This document shows, piece by piece, positions 48,438 to 61,368 of a stretch of 64,000 nt of DNA (position 1 is its first letter; each line of letters opens with the position of its first letter). The notes below the pieces were generated by a model. It was not told where the DNA came from and searched no databases. It saw nothing but the letters and a program-made list of their open reading frames with translations. Source of the stretch: Kudoa neothunni (lineage: Eukaryota; Cnidaria). The stretch lies in the NCBI GenBank assembly GCA_964304625.1, contig OZ199838.1:12710001-12774000 (forward strand), written 5' to 3'. The position numbers and the translations under genes were made by a program.

Positions 48438-48991
48438 TCATGTGAACAAAAATTCTCCTAGTGGTGTGTTTGATTTTTCAAACCTAAGACCACAATAACC
48501 ACAGACATGTGGTCCTGGTTTATCTAAGTTAATGTACACCTTAGGATGACCGAGGTGGGCATCTCCTATGCAAACAAAATTAATTTTTACGTATAGAAAC
48601 AATAAAATTTACCTCCATCACACCAAACTTTATCCGAATTTACTTTTCTCACTGGAACTCCGGCTATTAGGTCCACAGCAAACGCAGGATTGATCTATAT
48701 GACCTTGTTGCAAATAATTCAACCATAAATAAGCAATACCATTTTAACATAGTTTATATATCTCAAATTTCTTACGTCGTGCTCAGGAAATACCTTAATA
48801 ATTGATATATGTGATCGAATATTAAAATTAACTACCGATTTAGTGTGATTCGGTACCAATCCTTTATCCTCTTTCAGCAATTCATTGAGTGCATCATAAT
48901 TATATGACTTTTCTTCTTTTATTGTAGAACAAAGTCTAGGGTGTGAAAAGTCTAATTTCTTGGTAACAGTACAAGTGAGTAAACGAAACAT
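48438..48991 (-). CDS. NDUFS6: Mitochondrial complex I subunit NDUFS6 (13 kDa, zinc-binding)
   Basis: Small zinc-containing subunit of the matrix arm of NADH:ubiquinone oxidoreductase, needed for late assembly of the N-module. Four exons in phase give 139 residues: 48836-48991, 48740-48793, 48613-48694, 48438-48565. The N-terminus [15 protein letters not shown] looks like a mitochondrial presequence. The family core is clear: [15 protein letters not shown], then [23 protein letters not shown] and VCGYCGLRF. The zinc ligands Cys, His, Cys and Cys (C-D-G-G ... G-H ... C-G-Y-C) are all present. Introns are 42, 45 and 47 bp. The tail runs about ten residues past the usual end. Confidence 0.95.
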
Positions 48992-49084
48992 TACCTGCGT
49001 GCGCGTGGCTTAAATTTAAAAATAAAATAGAGCGTGTCTATTTGAATTTTCGTTGTAAAAAATATTCATATATCATTAGGTTTA

Positions 49085-49280
49085 TATGATGTAATTGTTT
49101 CTGTGATTAAACGCGAAGTGGCTGACCAGAAATTATTAAATATAGCAGATCCTAAACAACTAAATCAGTATACGGCTTGTGAGTATGAGTTGTTGGGATT
49201 AAACTATGTGTACCATGCAAATAGGTTCTACTTAAAAAATCTTTATGTTACAAATTACAACAATACAATAGGTGACCACT
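49085..49280 (+). repeat. Dispersed coding-like repeat, copy 1
   Basis: An open stretch reads LLNIADPKQLNQYTACEYEL then LGLNYVYHANRFY. A related text at 63655-63760 reads LNVADSKKLNLYIAYEQEMF then GLKIYIAQAY. Both are on the plus strand and about 70% alike in DNA. It is not recognised as a known domain; probably a fragment of a transposon or a small family of decayed genes. Confidence 0.4.
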
Positions 49281-49748
49281 AAGTCGTACTCCCTTTGGGA
49301 CTTACAGAAATACGAATTAGACGGCATTTACCTTAAATTGTACTTTTTAAGGAAATGTGCACGTTAAAATCAAATTTCAAAAGCGTGTTTTCTAACTTTT
49401 GGTAGAAAAAATCAGTTATTTTTGGTTTTAGAATATGCTGCTTTATTTTTGAATAAACCAATGACACCTCGATTAAAATTTCTTTAATTCCTCAGTAACG
49501 AGAGGTTTTCAAAAATATATATCATTTCTGTAACGCTTTTAAAGTATCGGTTGTTGTGATTTCTTATTCACTTCGCTCTTGTACTTTTACCTCTGCAATA
49601 GTTGTGAGGCGAAATTTCGCCGAACGTTCCTTGTTGACCATAATAGGTTGGAATAACATAGAAGGAACAATTTTTTGTGGAAAACCGACATAATTACATA
49701 AAATAAATATTCTAATCTATACACCAATTATACAGTTTGGCTAATGTT

Positions 49749-50615
49749 TTAAAATAATCCGTAGTAGCGCTTATAATTTTCGCACACCACTCTTATTTTT
49801 TTCATTTTGTCGGGGGTCTTATTTGTAGTGGAACTATTCAATGGATTAGCCATTAGAAATTCTATTTTTTTCTCGTTGATGCTTTGACATTCTTGCAGCT
49901 TTTCTACCAAATTATTCAATCCTGAATGTGACTGTTCGTATAATGCTTTTAGACATTTATGAAAGTTTTCCGTACTGTTCGAAGTGAAGGGTAAATTTTC
50001 CATTACTCTTCTGTACGAGTTCCAAGCCGGTATTGGATACTTACCTCCATATAGGAAATTTTTTCGAAATAATCTAGAAATGGCGTTAATGATATTTCAG
50101 TTACTTTCCTAGATTCTATCTTCAGTTTTCCACATTCTTCTAAAATATTTTCCTCAGGAACTAACGTTAATGAGGTAAAAGATTTGATTAAAATTCTAAA
50201 TTCCACATTATTTTCGTAAATTGTTACCATACCAAATTTTTGTAATTTCCTCCAAACACATTGTCCTAAATGAAAAATAACAAGGTAGATAGTTGAAAAT
50301 TTTGATGCTTTTTTAAAAGCATCAAAAAATGCATATTCAAAATCCATAATTATATTATGTGGAATTTTTATATTAATTTGATTAATTAATGTGTTCATTA
50401 ATATATTGTAAGATTTTTGCTTTTCATTAAAACAAAAACATGAGGGAAAAATTTGTTGAAGATTCTTCCATTAAGGGTGTAAAGCTGTATAAATTCTTTA
50501 GGAACGACATCAAATGTTTCATCGGCTATCATCACCGTTTAATTATTTAAATGCTCAATGTTCTCTTTTGTTGTAAAAATTACAATGCGCTGACTATCAT
50601 TCGGCCAGGGTCATA
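49749..50615 (-). pseudogene. Mutator-like (MULE) transposase remnant
   Basis: The minus strand reads, in shifting frames, DSQRIVIFTTKENIEHL and then MIADETFDVVPKEFIQLYTL, with the first aspartate (A-D-x-T-F). Next come IIMDFEYAFFDAFKK, with the second, and VIFHLGQCVWRKLQKFGM; C/F-H-x-x-Q-x-x-W-R-K is typical of MULE. Finally SNSTENFHKCLKALYEQSHS is the E-containing part (N-N-x-x-E-x-x-x-x-x-L). Frame changes and a stop break it. Terminal repeats not found. Confidence 0.75.
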
Positions 50616-51708
50616 AAAGCGGAATTTTTCACCCCTTAACGTTCTTACCTGGTTTCACAAAGATTTAAATATTCGATATTGTAATATTCCCCTTTTTTTC
50701 ATTTCGTATATTTTTATAAATATTTTTTTTGTTTATTATTGGTCAATTATTTAGGCTTTCACTTATTGTAATCAAGGTTAAAACTTTAGAGGTAGAATAT
50801 TGTGTCGACTGCGCAATTTCCTTAGTTTTAGAATCAAGCTTAATATTTTCAATATCCGTTATTGACATATCGTGACTATGTAATCCTGACTCTTGTATGG
50901 AAGTTATATCATCTGAATTATTTGTTTTTATTCGCCCTTTACAGGTTCTTACAGTACATCTCCAGAGTTGGTTTTTTGATGTTTATTTATCTTGTACATA
51001 TAGAAACTTGTGGTTAAAGTCCAGTCCCTCCTCCCGCTTTCGGCTTCCGCCGGTTACCCGCCATCGGTAATAATCGGATCACGTTTCATAACATATAAAC
51101 CCAATAAAATCTAGTTTACTTTAGTTAGACGTAATTAAACGAAATATATCAATTAAAAAATATATTATTTATTATTTTAAATGTTAAAAAATAAACAATA
51201 AGGTGTCCATTTATGTGCACAACAAAATAAGTTAATTTATGTTTTTATCATAAAATTTGAGAATAATATATAAACGAATATTTTTACTGGTATTATAGAT
51301 ATTATTGATTAGTTTTGGATTTTATTCGTTATTTTTTTAAAAATGAATAAACTAAAACAATATGTCGACTCATGATATTTGTATCTTAATATAATTTTTA
51401 ATAATTTTTAGATGGATAAAAATCACATATGCCATTCCTTTCGTAATTGTATCCTAATGAGCCTATGTTAATGTAAAATAATCTGCCTTTTAACTTAATT
51501 TTCGGGAGATTTTGTTATTTTATACAAAATTTTAATTATTTGATAAATATGTATATAATTACTCTAAAAAATAATAGGTTAACATTAATTAAAATAAACT
51601 TAACAATGTCGTAATTTACTATAGATATTTATTCACTGACGATTGGAAAAAGACAATTATATAAACTTTTACAATAAAACAAAATCGACAAAATATAAGT
51701 ATGTTTAA

Positions 51709-52520
51709 TTGTATCTAAAGTTGAGGAAGAACACGCTTCCTGTGGAGTCTTTTAAATATCCATCCGGCAACATAGGAAGCGATCATTTCCTTTTTTTATT
51801 CGTCACCGAGCGATATTTCCGCTTAAAAGCGCTCCACAGTCCCTCAAGTCGATTGGTGTGGACTCCTGTAGACGAGACAAACTTCCCTATAATGAATTAC
51901 AGTCTCATGACCGTATTCATAATCTAGCTCAGTGAATGAGCTATAGGCAGGTCATCCATCCATCTGTATGTATGTATGTATGTATGTATAACAGATTCCC
52001 ACTCAACATGAGTGGTAACAATATTTTCAAGAGTGGGAGTGTCTCTCTTTTCGGTTTCCATCATAACGACTCTTCCATCCTCATCCACACCATCAACTAT
52101 CCATAGACTTTAGTTTTATAGGATTCTACCAACCCCAAGCTTCCTCTTACAGATTTGACTGTCGTCTATTTGGACTTTTACGCCAGGGCCACCAACTTTG
52201 TTTGGGTTACGAATGAAGTGACTCAAACAAATGTCACGTATAAAATTTTTCCAATCCACAATAATGGCGGAAGAATTAATACGGCATTCTTTCATTAAGA
52301 AAGATTGTTCCGTCGTTCCAAAAATATTAAATCATTAAAATTTGATACAGAGAAAGTTGGGCTTGGTAGAAAAACGCGCTCTTTCGTAACGAGCATTCCT
52401 TCCTGCATGATTTGGCACAGCATCGGAAACTGTAGCCATCAGCAGCATTGTTCCTTCGAGAACGTTTCATTTGACCTCTACAGGAACAAACCATTGATGT
52501 TGGTAGCAAGTCAAGTTGCT
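51709..52520 (-). pseudogene. Merlin transposase, decayed
   Basis: From the right: an N-terminal zinc ribbon (MVCSCRGQMKRSRR, then DGYSFRCCAKSCRKECSLRK and AFFYQAQLSLYQIL). In the next frame come VDWKNFIRDICL, NKVGGPGVKVQIDDSQICKR (first catalytic aspartates) and LWIVDGVDEDGRVVMMETEK (W-V-F-G region). HTDGW follows, then VHTNRLEGLWSAFKRKYRS. The order is complete for the family. Stops or frame changes occur in at least four places, and a (GTAT)n run at 51967-51990 has expanded just beside the T-D-G-W motif. Confidence 0.8.
51967..51990 (+). repeat. (GTAT)n microsatellite
   Basis: About six GTAT units in a row inside the Merlin transposase remnant. Confidence 0.8.
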
Positions 52521-52979
52521 GGAAAAAAATAATTAAATCTTCAGGATGATCCTTGAGGTAATAAAAGTCTTCAAAATTTAGGTTATCTAAATTTTAGTAC
52601 GTGAAGATTGCAGGAAGCATACTCCGAAAAATGTAAACAGCCGGAACCTCGATTATTACCCATGGCGGGTAATCGGCGGACGCCGAAAGGGGGACTGAAC
52701 TTTAACTCATCATGTCAGTATTTTTGGTAGTTTTAATCATAATAATATTTTTGTTTGAATTTCCACTTATCCTGGGTCCTTTACCTTCGTTTGCGCAGTT
52801 AATATGCGTTAAAATGAGTTTTTTTGTAGCTCGCGCCGGCGCATAAAATCTTTCTCCACAGGTGAAATTTCTCCATACCCGGGAATATATTTCCGAATTT
52901 TAAGCGTGCGCCAAAAAAAGAAAAACGAAAAATCAACATTCTAAACACAACAATCAAACAGATATTAAAAATTGGTGCG

Positions 52980-55900
52980 TCAGCGGTCATATATAAAAAA
53001 TGTGTCAAATATGTTGAAGTTGGTCCGTTTGGGTATGGTGAATGTTACAGTGCCAAGTTTAAGTGAAGAGCACAAGAACTGTACCCGATCATTCATAAGC
53101 ATTGTTCTGATTAGATAACAATAGACTAAAAACATAGATGTAACGTGTTTACTTGTACGGCCCTTCCAATATGATAAGATCTGAATTTTTAACCAATTCC
53201 ACAGAATCATCTTCCATAAACCTAATCAAATTCCACATAGATAACGACGCAGCAAACACCAACACTAAACTTACCTTAAATCAAGACAAGGAGAGCCCCG
53301 ACCAGTTTGAGCCAGTTTCAAACGACCATTCGAAACTGCATCACTTGAAAAAAAAGTTAATTTTATTACCACCATTGGACATGTTACGATATGATGGGAC
53401 AAAGATCTTCCACACGATCGCATAACAAATTCAATTCAGAAAACATTACGTCATTTAACGCAGAATATGAGTTCGAAATTAGAATCACCTAAAAATTGAT
53501 AATAAATTAGATCCATCTTCAAATGAAGTCAAAATATCACATACATTCATATTCAGCTGAAGTAATTCTCTCACAAGTGGGAAAACGCCAAGAATAAGAT
53601 CGTATCCACTGTTGTCAACAAATATAGTTATTGTTTTCCAGATTTTTCGGGAGAGATCCTCTTCAAAACGTTTGATCGAATTTTCCAGAGGTTTCATTTT
53701 GGCTATTAAATAATAAGTAAAAATTCATCGAAAAACTCATGAACCTTTCAGACTTGATTTCACATATGAAAAGGATATTTGTTTATGTGCAAGACAAAAT
53801 TCCAGATAGTCATTAGAACCAACATCGAAAAAATTTCCGGAAAATATGTTCAAGAATATTGCTTCCAGTCGGCGGTTAAGTGTTGCCAATTTATCGATTC
53901 TATCAATTTCATCCGGAAATAAGTTGATAGCATCATTACTTTGAATTGTTTTAAACTAGCACAAAATTGATATTAATTCGATCTTAATAAGCCAAGTAGA
54001 AGAGAAAAATATACTTTAAGAAAAGGTGCACGCAAAAAGAATTCAGATAAAAATTGCTCCTTCAAATCAATCAAACCTTGAATATTGATCAAATCTTGTT
54101 TGGAAAGTTTTTCAAGAGCGTTTCTAAAATTGGTATTCTCCTCGTTGTATCGAAGAATTTCATTACTTATAAGCTAAAGATTTTAATCGATTTATCCAAT
54201 GATACTTTTTTTAAAATCAATTACCAACTCGATATTCTTCGTCAAATAATTAAACCAATATTCAGTGTTGTGACAACCAAAAAAGGTTTCCTCGTCAAAA
54301 TACTGCCTAGATACAAGAGACGGGCATTCCTCGTGGGTGATGGTTGATGTGGCTAAAATTATTGGTTAGGCTGAAATGATGAAATAAATGGTTTGATATA
54401 CTATCGCTAATACTATTTGTAGTTGAGTGAGCCTCCGAATAAACTGAGATCAGAGGGAATGACACAAACTTTTTACGATTACATCTCAACGTGGTGGCAG
54501 AATTGAATCGCTAAATACGGAGAGATTATTTATTTTACGAAGTTACATTATGAACAATAAATCAGCCAACATACGAGGTATGGAAATCTTCTTTCTTCGA
54601 CCAACAAAAGACGAACCTTGGTATCTTCATGCCATGTGTAACTGTTGATTCGACTTTCTCTCATGAAGAGACATCCAATAGCTCCAAGATAGCCATCATG
54701 TCTTAGGAATGTAGCGCGTTGAGTTCCCTAAGTAACAGAAATTAATTAGTTGGTTAGTTAGTTAGTTACAAGGAAATGAGTTTAATTTTAATGACAGAAA
54801 CTAGTTATGACTTTGGTTCCTAAATTTCCTGTTTACTTCATTAAAGGGACGTACCATCACTCTTATATTATATGCCAAACATCATTGGTTAAAAAATAAA
54901 CTCGTAAAATACTAAGCACGTATTTTTCATTGCATGATCCAAGACATAAAGATATGATATGCGTACACCATTAAATTTTCCCATAAAATACTACGATGAT
55001 GCTAAATATTGATGAATTCCTTGATAATAAATGACTATTGATTAAATCTCTTAACGTTATCTAAACATAAAATTAAGTGCTCGACTTAATTTTGCAAGAC
55101 TCAAAAAAATTTATGTTCAAATAATATTTTCTCATTCACGAAAAAATGTAAATTTTTGTCTTTAAATTAGTACAAATGGATTGAATTAAATATATTAATA
55201 AAGAGAATAGGCTCGCATCTATAGTTTCCGGGCCCCTACCACTTACGAGGACAACTCCGCACCTCTTATCAAAAAAGAGATTTAAAATGGATACATTTTA
55301 GGTGAGGAAAATATTTTTATTAAAAGAGCATTAACAAGAAAACAAATTTGAATAAAATAAATTGAATATTTTTTGACTTTTGTTTTTGTCTTTTTTAGAC
55401 AATAATTGGGTCAAAATTGGACTCCTTTTCAGATAAAGTTATGGCTAAATCAGAATTTGTAAAGGTACAAAATATGTCAATATTTTTGTGAAAAATAATA
55501 GACGTGAATAATGGAGCTTACGCGAAATTTTTTAGTTTTATCTAATTATAAATTTAAAAATTTAACGAGGAAATTAAATGTGATCGTATCTCGAATGCAT
55601 AATTTTAATTTATAGAATTTTGAGTGAAAATCAACTTTAATTTAACGTCTAAAAATTTAAAATAATTTAACAACAAAATCTAAATAACGTAACCTTGACG
55701 CTAATTAAAATTTAATTCTTACTTGCTATATAGTTTAATTGAATATAATAAATAGTACAATTTTTAATGGTTCATCCATTTAAAATCTTTTAAAGTCGTT
55801 TACTTTCCCAATAAAAAATAGATAATTTATTTACGAATGAAAAAGGGATAAGTTATCATTTTTATTTCATACTCTAATAAAAAGTAGATAGTAGATTGAA

Positions 55901-58471
55901 AACATAAATTAATTTTCAGTAAAACTCATCAAATGACTACTTATTTAACGGATTTATTTCAGCTTCGATCGCGCACGAATCGCACATGATATATTGTCGA
56001 GAGAGATTCTAATTACATGGAATCGATACATTATGTACAAAGCATGCTTAGCCGTACAATTTTTTGGTTGACTCTAGACGTGAGTCTCGGACCCCCAAAA
56101 TCGGGAATCCCTGCCTTAAATAAAACTATTCTCCTATGTAAATAATGTATACTTGTTGGAAGGCTAAATTATTCCAAATTTTTAATCTAAAAATTGATCT
56201 AATGTTATCAATTTCAGATAAAAAGTTGAATATATTTCTTGTCGCGTGTACTCTCAATAAACTATATTACTAAAGGTTTAAAAATGGCACAAAATCTGTA
56301 GATACATATTCTGTAATGATATCTACGTTAGATCGTAATTTTATTTACCAAAAAAAATGACGATGAGTACGAATAAATCGATATCAGGAGGACAACAATT
56401 TTGAACGAATTAAGAAAAAAATTTAGGAATATGTGAAAATCGTTCGCTAATGTAGAGTATCATTTGTTATCATAACGTTTTAATTAGAGCATACAGATTT
56501 TGACATATATTATACTTCAAGATTTTAGTAAAAGACTAGGATATTTTATACTTTATGAATCAACAATGTTAGAAAATTTATCAAAAGTAACGAGAGTTTG
56601 GACCTTTTTGACTCACGGAAAAGGTCGAAAAAATTTGGACTCATTATATATATCGAAAACTTTAGCCTCTAGTTTTAACTAATACAGACGAATAATCTTT
56701 ATTAAGTTTAAACAAATAAATACCATCTATCTAACTAATGGTATAGGAAACAAAAAAATGTCAAGGAACCGTGTTCACTTTCTATGGTGATAACCACGTA
56801 CGAATATTAGATTAAAATTTATATCAGACACTCATTCGAGCTTCGTCAGCTCAAAAAAAGAAATAATGAATTGAAACTTAGAATTACCTTGGAGAAATGA
56901 TTCACTGCATAGGTGATTGTATGCATGGTGATTGGATTGTTTCGTACAAAATTTCCTCCAAAATAAATAGTGCTCAAATTTTCGATTCGTCCATACAAAG
57001 ACGCAATTTGACCAATTTCATTGCTGATCATATGCAACAGACTTTTGGCAATATCTGCTGGTGATACAACATGCTCTATAAAGCTTTAGTTGGGCATATG
57101 ACACAAACACAATTACTTGAGTAAAGATCCTGTAGATTGGCCTTGAATTGTGCACTTTTTGCAAAACTACTAGCAACTAAATCGGCAGGGAGATTCAGCT
57201 CAGAGTAAGGTCCACCATAAATGTCTTTAACCTACCAAAATTCAATTACATAAAGCTATAAAGTTCATCATATTTTCATATATAAAAATAAAAACTTGGT
57301 TGCATCACGTTATAAAATAGAAGCATGCATAATTGCGACTCAATGTTAATATATAGTTTAAAGCGGTGTTAATTAGTTTCCAAATAGAAAAAAAAATTGA
57401 ATATATGAGCATGAAACATACCAATAGATCGACATTTTTAGGAACTCCAGTTGAAGCTAATTCCAGAAGTTCCTCAAAGGTTTTTGCTGGAGTCAACAAA
57501 CAACCAAGTCCAAGAAACGTTCCTCCTCCAAGACTTGTTCCACCAATCCGGGTAAATTTGTCTTTAGATTCAACCTTTTAATTAACCAAAGTCAAAACAA
57601 TGCCAAACTGACGTTAAAAGTGGAGAAACTAACGTACTTTAAGTATAGAAACTCCTGAACCAATATTTATAAGTAGAAAAGGAAAAATATTTTTTCCGGT
57701 TAAATCGATAAATTTGTACGGTGAAGGATCGCCACGCACATAGGAGAAACTTTCATATTTGATATTCTGTAACACAAACACACATCCATGAATAAGTCCA
57801 TTCATTTCATCAACTTTTTCCACTCTAATTAATAAATTAATCTTTCCTAAAAGAGCTAATAGGTAAAGTTAGGAAATTACGTCAAGCCTAACTTTGACTG
57901 AATAAGATTTTTATATTTGTACGCGCCTCCACCTACACAAAACCGACCAAATCAAACATCTTTCGTTCATAGAGACATCACCTGTACAATTAATATATGC
58001 AGGCTCTGAGGTATTTTTAAGAAGATTCTTTTGAATAAAATCCAAACTCAATTCAATGTGGATGGTTTGAAATTTAACAAATTGTAAACTGTAACCGGAT
58101 TCTCGATTTTCATCCTCGCTATGATTGTCTGAAGTTTTAACATAGGAATCATCACTCTGTGATTTTTAAGTATTAACACTCACCATCAATCAAATACACA
58201 ACACATGATTACCATAAGATTATTGTCAATGTCAGACATTCTGTACAGTTGATTATCTCTATCTTTGGAGAGGTAAGCAACTTTGACCAAAGTTCCACCT
58301 ATTATTGAGATTATATTTAGGGTAAAGCAACAATCAACTCAATTATTAATAAATTATACCTATATCCATAGAGAAATCGCATGCTGTTTGCATCTCTTTG
58401 AACATCCAATTAGGTATGTCTATTTTAGATTCATAGTTGGAAAAGAACTCATTGGTTCTGTATTCTTCCAT
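52980..58471 (-). CDS. PANK4: PANK4-type pantothenate kinase-phosphatase fusion protein
   Basis: PANK4 family: a pantothenate-kinase fold joined to a DUF89/ARMT1-type metal-dependent phosphatase acting on 4'-phosphopantetheine and its damaged forms. Eighteen exons close in phase to 779 residues (human 773): 58360-58471, 58213-58298, 57982-58156, 57881-57932, 57638-57824, 57422-57574, 57117-57231, 56888-57075, 54575-54727, 54414-54510, 54225-54352, 54015-54173, 53745-53955, 53545-53702, 53388-53488, 53275-53343, 53153-53221, 52980-53106. Kinase part: [65 protein letters not shown]. Glu148 (KVDEM) and Arg213 (FTRIGG) stand where PanK catalysis needs Glu and Arg; mammalian PANK4 has Val and Trp. 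Phosphatase part: [19 protein letters not shown] (D635), [20 protein letters not shown]. Intron 8 is 2.2 kb; the rest are mostly 40-75 bp. Confidence 0.93.
54728..56887 (-). other. Long intron 8 of PANK4
   Basis: 2.16 kb, about thirty times the usual intron here. It contains GC-richer patches at 55205-55265 and 55965-56115, the latter with a CAGGGATTCCCG motif on the minus strand that resembles a hAT end. No second end or coding remnant was found, so an old insertion is only suspected. Confidence 0.35.
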
Positions 58472-60193
58472 TTAATCGGTTAAAAGAAGGTAGTGCCACC
58501 CGTTTTATGGGAATATACAAACGTGCGTAAAATGCTATGCGCTTCGTCACATTCCTAAAGGCAGTGTCGTTGTTATCGACGGAAAAGCGCGATCGTTGTT
58601 AGCTTTAATTTTTCTATGTGGTATTTTGATCAATCGAAAACCAAATAAAAAAATTTTTTTACCGTTATCACTCATACTGAGCTTATTCAACAAAATACTT
58701 GGATTAAATATTGTTGTAGTTTATGTCACAAGAGAGTTTAAAATCATCTACACCAATGCGCACTTGTGACATATTATTACCTCAAGAAAAACCAAAAAAT
58801 ACGTCAATAGCATTAATTTCCTAATATATTCGGAAAACATACTTATACATTCGATTTCGTTGTGAGTATTCCAATACAACTCATTGAATAAAAACCAACA
58901 AAACAATAATCGATGTATTTAGACATTCTTAAATCTGTGAATATATAGATGAGATCCGATTATTTAGTTTATCAGTTTGAAATATGGCATCACGTAAACG
59001 ATGAATATTACTTAGCATTGCTTCCCGACACAAAATTGGGCTCTCCTATAAAGCCAAGCGTTGAACATTACTTTTATCCATAGTGTAAAACAAAGTGAAT
59101 TTTCCGCATAATTCTTGTAACAAGAAAAGGTAAGTTTTAAAACAGGAAACTTAAAAATCTGATCCGGCTTAATTCATTCTTGTAAGAGGGCTTATTAGAT
59201 TTGCTCGTTAACTTCAATATTATAAAAGGCATTCGCCGTTTTTGGCATATATCTTCAAACAAACTTTTCTTATCCAACCGCAATAGAAGACCGTCGATAA
59301 CAATAACGGAAATCAAATTTTTTGCAATTATGCCATTTTTCTATCTCGGAAAAATAACAGGCCGACAAATATTTTTTTAACGAAATATGTTTCTTTGACT
59401 TTATTTGCTCCTAAATTCTATTTTGACGTGGAGTTAATTTCACTTTGCCGTATTTACAGGCTAGTTCATTTACCACCTTTCCTAAGTCAGTCTACTGAAT
59501 AAAAATATGAATTTCTCTCCTGCTTTACCCATTTAAATTTCTTCGAAGGATTTCAAATGTTACCGAGGGGTAAACGTCGAAATTTTTTTGAAAATTCGAC
59601 GACTTAAGTCGATTTTCGTTTATTACGGTCGAAATCGGTGAAACCTATTTATATCTAAAGTTTGGTGTAAATTATAAATAAAGTTGTCTTTTGATAATTA
59701 TTTTCTAAAATCTATTCAAATTTTACTTTATGTATTATCACGATTATATTAGTATGTCGATTTAAATTATAAACTGAAATAAATGTTTATAAAAAATGCT
59801 TTTAAGTAGTCTACTTAAATTTATTGAAATAAAAAATATTTGTCATTGCATCATAAAGTAATAAATAAAAATAACTTAAAGTTATAATTTTCATCGGAAT
59901 TAACAAAATAAAAAACGACGGTCTCATTTTATAAATTCCCTTTACAGTAAGCGACAAACCATAGTGGATTATCGCACCACTCTCGGGAAGCTCTGGAGTA
60001 TTAAAACAAATAAGGAAAACTCTATGTAAGAAGGCTATGAATGAAACATCAGTTTTAATCGCCTCATATTGAAAAATGGAAAATAATAAATTTACAACCG
60101 ATTTTGTTCCTTCACTTAATAATAAGCTCGCACTTTAAAGTTATACTAAGCTGACATTTTATGCTTCCAATAAGTGTTGTATTTGTTTATCCT
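58472..60193. other. Intergenic region upstream of PANK4
   Basis: Should hold the PANK4 promoter. A TCGA-rich patch at 59575-59640 resembles the hairpin element at 42126. No genes seen. Confidence 0.35.
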
Positions 60194-61368
60194 TCCTTAT
60201 ATATATAAAAGAGGACTGTCGGTATGTTTGTGTGTGTGTATGCCCCTAAGTACGCATGTGCAGATAATTTTTTCCTTATAGAGAGCCATATATAAAATTT
60301 TTATAAATTTGCGATATTTAAAAAAATCGTTTAATTGTTGTCGGACTACGAAAGTTTCCAAAAAGTATTTATGAAATAGTGATTTTGTCGATCTAAAGTT
60401 TGTTTTCCGGATTAAATGAGTTCAACTATGAGATTAGCACTTGCTTATTTCATGGTTATGGTCGGTTGAAGTTAACTATCTCCTTTATATGCTCCATCAT
60501 ATGTTCATTAACTGCTTCTATCTATCTTTATATATAAGGTTGGCGTTTCTATTTGGGTGTCTGTTTAAACACACTCCTTATTTGCGGAGTTTTAACATAT
60601 ATGACTTGATAAGTATATTTTATAAGTTCTATTAATGGTTTTAAATGTGGTAAAAAATCTATATATGTTTCATAAATAACGAATTCGTGGAGAACGTTAA
60701 AGTTACATTGATTGAAGCGTTATAATGGAAATACTGCGTTCATAGGTTTCATTAAATTGTCCGCTAAGTTTTACTTTACGTGATTAAATTCAATGCGGAT
60801 GGTTGTACTTTTATTTCACCAAATTATTTAAATTGTTTATGTTGAAATCGACGCAATTTGTGACTGTCTATGATAAAAGCGCATGTATGTTTATGCCGAG
60901 CTAAACGATGCTAATTTTAGCAATATCGATTAATTTTCATAAGTTTTCTTCTCTCTTTTGTTTTTTCTATTTTTTTACCTCTTTAAAAGTTAGTGGTGCA
61001 CCCAGTTACCGAGCCAGGCCAGAATTCGACTTTTAAAAATCCCCCGGGCCAAAAAATAACGTTTTAGATAACACTTTAACGGGATTTAAATAATTCGGAA
61101 TGAATAAAATACAACGCTGTCCTTAACTTGTTTAGCGTTGATACCAAGCCACAAAATTTTTAAATGGACGCAGGGATTGATACCTTTCTTCACAGAAAAT
61201 ATCATAATTTAAATTGCATAATCCAAATCGTTATTGTAAGTTGCTTAAAAATTTGTAGTTATTTTTTTTCTATGGGTTAATTCGAGATTTCATTATATTT
61301 TTTGAATGCTATTAAAAATGCCTCTAGACGAAATCTTCCCCAAGCAACGCTGGGCAGTTCGCGCTAGT
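60194..61368 (+). mobile_element. Helitron, non-autonomous, both ends visible
   Basis: The 5' end is TC at 60194, followed by a TATATATATAAAAG start, CTGTCGGTATG and a TG-run. The 3' end is CTAGT at 61364-61368, preceded by the hairpin CCCAAGCAACGCTGGG. It lies between T and T, as many Helentron-type elements do. About 1.18 kb; no Rep/helicase. The 5' 400 bp match the fragment at 1625-2000. Confidence 0.65.

Larger units (their letters stand above)
51013..52706 (-). mobile_element. Third Merlin element, nearly full length
   Basis: Terminal inverted repeats of about 65 bp start GTTAAAGTCCAGTCCC (51013) and GTTAAAGTTCAGTCCC (minus strand from 52706). They share 'TTACCCGCCAT' and 'GGTAATAATCG', and are GC-rich unlike their surroundings. 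Inside, on the minus strand, most of a Merlin transposase can be followed. No clear 8-bp duplication is left. The ends differ from those of the other two Merlin copies, so this is a separate family. Confidence 0.75.

Noticed and set aside
56500-56682. 60-codon open frame in PANK4 intron 8
   Set aside because: No similarity to any domain I know, AT-driven composition, wrong strand for the gene.
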